A stretch of 64,000 nucleotides of DNA from CAVQMB01 sp963713445 (GTDB lineage Bacteria; Pseudomonadota; Gammaproteobacteria; Competibacterales; Competibacteraceae), in contig CAVQMB010000008.1 of assembly GCA_963713445.1 (NCBI GenBank), positions 62,001-126,000 on the forward strand, read 5' to 3'. The notes under the pieces were generated by a model that saw only the letters and a program-made list of their open reading frames with translations, searched no databases and was not told the DNA's origin. Made by a program: the position numbers and the translations under genes. This document shows, piece by piece, positions 60,597 through 64,000 of the stretch; positions within the stretch are counted from its first letter, which is position 1; every line of letters begins with the position of its first letter.

Positions 60597-61358
60597 ATGA
60601 CTGAAGACGATACACCGCGCTTCGATGGTCGTGTGGCGCTGGTGACAGGTGCCAGCCGCGGCATCGGCCAGGCGATCGCGCTGGAACTGGGGTGCCGGGG
60701 AGCGACGGTGATCGGCACGGCCACCCGGGACCAGGGTGCCGCCGCGATCAGTGACCGTCTTGGCCAGCAGGGCATCACCGGCCGTGGTATGGTGCTTGAC
60801 GTTACGGTGCCGGAGGCAGCGGAGACGCTGGTGAAAACCGTTTCCGCAGATTTCGGGGCCCCGGCTATTCTGATCAACAACGCTGGTATCACCCGGGACA
60901 GCTTGTTGTTGCGCATGAAGGATCAAGACTGGGATGCGATCATCGCGACGAATCTGAGTGCCATTTACCGGATGAGCAAAGCCGTGCTGCGTGGCATGAT
61001 GAAGTCCCGTTATGGCCGCATCATTACAGTCGGCTCGGTCGTTGGGGCGACGGGTAATCCGGGGCAGGCTAACTACGCCGCGGCTAAGGCCGGGCTTATC
61101 GGTTTCAGCAAATCGTTGGCACGCGAGGTCGGCACGCGCGGGATTACGGTCAACGTGGTGGCTCCGGGCTTCATCGACACCGACATGACCCGGGGCCTGG
61201 CCGCGGAGCAACAGCAAGCGCTGAGTGACTCGATTCCTCTGGCCCGGCTTGGTAAACCGCAAGATGTTGCCTGGGCAGTGGCGTTTCTGGCCTCGCCCCA
61301 TGCTAGTTACATCACGGGAGAAACCCTTCATGTCAATGGGGGTTTGTTTATGGCCTGA
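60597..61358 (+). CDS. fabG: 3-oxoacyl-ACP reductase FabG
   Basis: 253 residues from ATG 60597 (a GTG one codon earlier is possible). SDR reductase for the first reduction of the elongation cycle. Seen: LVTGASRGIGQAIAL, INNAGITRDSLLLRM, catalytic Ser in TVGSVVGATG, Tyr-x3-Lys in NYAAAKAGLIGFSK, and the C-terminal SYITGETLHVNGGLFM. Directly follows fabH. Confidence 0.96.
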   Translation: MTEDDTPRFDGRVALVTGASRGIGQAIALELGCRGATVIGTATRDQGAAAISDRLGQQGITGRGMVLDVTVPEAAETLVKTVSADFGAPAILINNAGITRDSLLLRMKDQDWDAIIATNLSAIYRMSKAVLRGMMKSRYGRIITVGSVVGATGNPGQANYAAAKAGLIGFSKSLAREVGTRGITVNVVAPGFIDTDMTRGLAAEQQQALSDSIPLARLGKPQDVAWAVAFLASPHASYITGETLHVNGGLFMA

Positions 61359-61360
61359 AG

Positions 61361-61390
61361 TTGGTAGATCGGGACCAATTTACCTACAAT
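61361..61390 (+). promoter_or_regulatory. Putative sigma70 promoter of acpP
   Basis: TTGGTA (61361-61366), an 18-nt spacer and TACAAT (61385-61390). Transcription would start near 61397, giving a leader of about 40 nt to the acpP ATG. An extra promoter here is expected because ACP is needed in great excess over its neighbours. Confidence 0.55.
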
Positions 61391-61437
61391 AGCGCTGCAA
61401 AAATCTGGCGATTACTTACGTGAGGACTATTCCTACT

Positions 61438-61677
61438 ATGAGCACAGTCGAAGAGCGAGTTAAGAAGATCATCGTTGAACAGCTGGGGGTCAAGGAAGAG
61501 CAGGTGGCCTCTGATGCCTCGTTCGTCGACGATCTGGGGGCGGATTCACTCGATACCGTCGAACTTGTCATGGCGCTCGAGGAGGAGTTCGAATGCGAAA
61601 TTCCCGACGAGGATGCAGAGAAAATCACCACAGTGCAGCAAGCTGTGGACTACGTGACCGAACATCTCGGCGAGTAG
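61438..61677 (+). CDS. acpP: Acyl carrier protein
   Basis: 79 residues from ATG 61438 (TGAGGA at 61421-61426). The phosphopantetheine serine is in GADSLDTVELVMALEE, the most conserved ACP motif; the protein is strongly acidic. Carries growing acyl chains through the fatty acid cycle. It has its own promoter and a terminator downstream. Confidence 0.98.
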   Translation: MSTVEERVKKIIVEQLGVKEEQVASDASFVDDLGADSLDTVELVMALEEEFECEIPDEDAEKITTVQQAVDYVTEHLGE

Positions 61678-61697
61678 TCGCAAAGGTATGATATCGA

Positions 61698-61730
61698 CCG
61701 CAGCCATGCGGTATGGCTGCGGTTTTTGTT
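61698..61730 (+). terminator. Rho-independent terminator after acpP
   Basis: CCGCAGCCAT (61698-61707), a 5-nt loop and ATGGCTGCGG (61713-61722) form a perfect 10-bp stem followed by TTTTTGTTT. It lies between acpP and fabF, so it probably ends most acpP transcripts and lets a fraction read through to fabF. Confidence 0.9.
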
Positions 61731-61752
61731 TCTGTAGCGGCTGGAGATACCT

Positions 61753-62994
61753 TTGACCAAACGGCGTGTGGCAGTAACGGGATTGGGATTAGTGTCACCC
61801 GTTGGTAACACCATCGATGGAGCCTGGGCTAACATCCTTGCCGGACGTAGCGGGATTGGTCCGATTACAGCGTTCGATGCCAGCGCTTTCGCGGTCCGTT
61901 TTTCCGGCGCTGTCCACGACTTCGATGTCGGACGCTATCTCGATCGCCGTGAAGCTAAGAAGATGGATATCTTCATCCATTACGGTATAGCGGCTGGGGT
62001 CGAGGCGCTGGCCGACAGCGGGCTCGAGGTGACGGATGCCAACCGGGAGCGTATCGGCATCAGTATCGGCTCCGGTATCGGTGGTCTACTCGGCATAGAG
62101 GAAGGCCACAAGGCATATTTACAGGGCGGACCACGCCGCATCACACCGTTTTTCGTACCGCGCAGCATCATCAACATGATTGCCGGCAACCTGTCAATCA
62201 AGCTCGGTGTCAAGGGGCCGAATCTGGCGACGGTCACCGCCTGTACCACCGGAACGCATAACATCGGTCATGCGGCCAGGATGATCGCCTACGGGGATGC
62301 TGATGCGATGCTGGCTGGCGGCGCCGAGATGGCGACCACTCCAATGGGGGTGGGCGGTTTTGCGGCGGCCCGGGCACTTTCCGCCCGTAACGACGCGCCC
62401 CAGTCGGCCAGCCGGCCATGGGATGTCGATCGTGACGGTTTCGTGCTTGGTGATGGGGCCGGTGTCGTTATGCTGGAAGAATTTGACATGGCCTGTCGGC
62501 GCGGTGCCCGTATCTACGGCGAAGTGGTCGGCTTCGGTATGAGTGGTGACGCCTACCACATGACGCTTCCCGACGCGACCGGTGATGGTGCCCGCCGCTG
62601 TATGCAGAGTGCCTTGCGCGACGCGGGTATGAATCCGGACGAGATCGACTACATCAACGCCCACGGTACCTCAACCCCGGCCGGTGATAAGCTTGAATCG
62701 GATGCCATAAAGGCTACGTTTGGCGATCATGCCTACCGCCTCGCGGTCAGCTCGACAAAATCGATGACGGGTCATCTGCTCGGTGCGGCCGGGGGCGTCG
62801 AAGCTATTTTTTCACTATTGGCAATGCGTGACCAGGTTGCACCGCCAACCATCAATCTCGATAAGCCTGAGCCCGGCTGCGATCTCAATTATGTCCCGCA
62901 CACACCGCAGCAACGGCAGTTGCGGGTGGTTTTGTCGAATTCGTTCGGTTTCGGTGGCACTAACGGCACTCTAATCTTCCGCCGACTCGACTGA
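61753..62994 (+). CDS. fabF: Beta-ketoacyl-ACP synthase II FabF
   Basis: 413 residues from a TTG start at 61753 (GGAG at 61742-61745; the family start TKRRVAVTGLGLVSPVG supports it). Elongating condensing enzyme. The active-site Cys is in ATVTACTTGTHNIG, and the two His residues are in NAHGTSTPAGD and KSMTGHLLGAAGGVEA. The second TTG start in this cluster. mltG follows 4 bp after its stop. Confidence 0.96.
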   Translation: MTKRRVAVTGLGLVSPVGNTIDGAWANILAGRSGIGPITAFDASAFAVRFSGAVHDFDVGRYLDRREAKKMDIFIHYGIAAGVEALADSGLEVTDANRERIGISIGSGIGGLLGIEEGHKAYLQGGPRRITPFFVPRSIINMIAGNLSIKLGVKGPNLATVTACTTGTHNIGHAARMIAYGDADAMLAGGAEMATTPMGVGGFAAARALSARNDAPQSASRPWDVDRDGFVLGDGAGVVMLEEFDMACRRGARIYGEVVGFGMSGDAYHMTLPDATGDGARRCMQSALRDAGMNPDEIDYINAHGTSTPAGDKLESDAIKATFGDHAYRLAVSSTKSMTGHLLGAAGGVEAIFSLLAMRDQVAPPTINLDKPEPGCDLNYVPHTPQQRQLRVVLSNSFGFGGTNGTLIFRRLD

Positions 62995-62998
62995 GTCC

Positions 62999-64000
62999 AT
63001 GCGCCGGTTGCGTATCCTGCCATTGCTGCTGACGCTGATTGGCGTCAGTGCGGCTGGCGGTTATCTGCTGCTCAGCTACTGGACGTTTCTGCGAGAGCCT
63101 CTGACGCCGACAAGTGGAACCTGGATCTACACTGTGCAGCGGGGCGCGTCGGTTGACAGCATCGCACGCGACCTGACTACCCGCGGGGCACTCAGTGAGC
63201 CGCTCTACTTTCGTATCTATGCGCGCCTCACCGGTGCCGCCAGCCGGATCAAGGCGGGTCAGTACCGTATTTCATCGCGCACTACGCCGCGCCAGTTACT
63301 GGCCGACATGGTTGCAGGCAGGGTGGCACAATACAGCCTGACCATTGTCGAGGGCTGGACCTTCCATGAAATGCTGGCCGCGATAGAGGCCGATCCGCAC
63401 CTCAAGCATACCCTGGCCGGACTCGATGACACCGTGATCATGGCCCGGTTGCATCAATCGGGCAAGAAGCCGGAGGGGCTGTTTTATCCGGATACTTACA
63501 TGTTTCCCGCCGGCTACAGCGATCAGGACCTTCTCGAACGTGCTTACCAGGCCATGCAGCGGCATCTGCGCGCTGTGTGGTCACGACGCCAGCCGGGCCT
63601 GCCGCTGACGCGGCCTTACCAGGCACTGGTGCTGGCATCGATGATCGAGAAGGAAACCGGCCGCAGCGGGGAACGTCGCCGAATTGCCGGTGTATTCATC
63701 CGCCGGTTGGAGCGGGGTATGCGTTTGCAGAGTGATCCAACCGTTATTTACGGCCTCGGACGCTCGTTTGACGGTAATCTGACCCGAGCGGAGTTGCACA
63801 AGGATACGCCGTACAATACCTATACCCGTAGCGGACTGCCCCCTACGCCGATTGCGCTACCCGGCCTGGCGGCGCTGCGGGCCGCAGTCAACCCGGCGCC
63901 GGGCAATGCCTTGTACTTTGTGGCCAATGGTCAGGGTGGGCACGTATTCTCGCGCACGCTGGCCGAGCACGACCGGGCCGTGCGCAAATACCAATTGCAT
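62999..64000 (+). CDS. mltG: Endolytic transglycosylase MltG (YceG), 3' end outside window
   Basis: ATG 62999 follows the fabF stop by 4 bp; the frame stays open through all 334 codons to base 64000, so the end lies beyond the edge. A single N-terminal membrane helix (LRILPLLLTLIGVSAAGGYLLL) anchors a periplasmic domain. A LysM-like subdomain (about 45-110; WIYTVQRGASVDSIARDL) leads to the catalytic domain with the Glu in LASMIEKETG and LQSDPTVIYGLG. It cuts new glycan strands and helps set their length. The C-terminal NPAPGNALYFVANG block is present, so only a short end is missing. Confidence 0.93.
   Translation, partial: MRRLRILPLLLTLIGVSAAGGYLLLSYWTFLREPLTPTSGTWIYTVQRGASVDSIARDLTTRGALSEPLYFRIYARLTGAASRIKAGQYRISSRTTPRQLLADMVAGRVAQYSLTIVEGWTFHEMLAAIEADPHLKHTLAGLDDTVIMARLHQSGKKPEGLFYPDTYMFPAGYSDQDLLERAYQAMQRHLRAVWSRRQPGLPLTRPYQALVLASMIEKETGRSGERRRIAGVFIRRLERGMRLQSDPTVIYGLGRSFDGNLTRAELHKDTPYNTYTRSGLPPTPIALPGLAALRAAVNPAPGNALYFVANGQGGHVFSRTLAEHDRAVRKYQLH

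Noticed and set aside
60186..61331. 381-codon open frame on the minus strand
   Set aside because: Antisense to fabH and fabG with no ribosome site or family motif; the plus-strand genes are certain.
1..64000. CRISPR arrays, insertion sequences, integrases, tRNA and rRNA genes
   Set aside because: No regularly spaced direct repeats, transposase-like proteins, terminal repeats, cloverleaf-like intergenic segments or rRNA sequence were recognised on either strand.

Overview
This is a GC-rich (about 60 % by eye), densely coding bacterial chromosome segment. It has no rRNA, tRNA, insertion sequence, integrase or CRISPR array that I can see. The housekeeping order points to a gammaproteobacterium: yceD-rpmF-plsX-fabH-fabG-acpP-fabF-mltG with a YceF-type maf beside it, dapC-dapD-(ArsC-like)-dapE, and glnS. 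Several accessory genes look like those of marine alphaproteobacteria: the monofunctional prephenate dehydratase, the corrinoid/C1 operon, the taurine genes and the HyuAB-type oxoprolinase. A marine or host-associated heterotroph living on methylated amines, taurine and other small organic solutes would fit, but the species cannot be fixed from the sequence alone.

Layout. 1-5.7 kb: end of a histidine kinase, pdxJ divergent from a MocR regulator, a small membrane protein, an iron alcohol dehydrogenase (HOT type) divergent from an SDR. 5.8-10 kb: a complete carbohydrate-type ABC importer with a Tat-exported binding protein. 10-15.4 kb: a translationally coupled GMC oxidoreductase and full-length hydantoinase/oxoprolinase on the opposite strand. 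15.5-23.4 kb, mostly minus strand: malate synthase G, a P-loop ATPase, a frameshifted CopD-like membrane gene, glnS, folC, folD. 23.6-31 kb, plus strand: a tight corrinoid/tetrahydrofolate methyl-transfer operon (corrinoid protein, DUF1638, Virulence_fact protein, MetV-like, MetF, methyl-H4F:corrinoid methyltransferase, reductive activator, CaiB/BaiF). With divergent folD this forms a C1-oxidation route, but the substrate-specific methyltransferase is missing from the window. 31-35 kb: an EamA transporter, an orphan fused TssB-TssC-like sheath protein and otsA. 35-36.7 kb: two tandem 61-residue secreted mini-proteins with an IPTL/PEP-CTERM-like tail and a fatty-acid-hydroxylase family membrane enzyme.

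36.7-41.2 kb: lysine/diaminopimelate genes followed by a BKACE-family enzyme. 41.1-44.6 kb: an orphan ABC ATPase, a PIG-L deacetylase and a glucosamine-kinase-like ATPase (probable amino-sugar salvage), and a small membrane protein. 44.7-50.7 kb: taurine dissimilation (xsc, ald, a TauR-like MocR regulator and a divergent omega-amino-acid:pyruvate aminotransferase) with a candidate TauR direct repeat. 50.8-57.7 kb: YbaK-like deacylase, TPR thioredoxin, pheA, a desuccinylase-like hydrolase, maeB, an hsp20 gene with both a sigma-32 promoter and a CIRCE element, and maf. 57.8-64 kb: the fatty-acid biosynthesis cluster, notably without fabD in its usual place, running off the right edge inside mltG.

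The strongest items for a second look are the corrinoid operon, the orphan fused sheath protein, the paired CTERM-like mini-proteins, the doubly regulated hsp20 promoter, the TauR-type repeat and the missing fabD.
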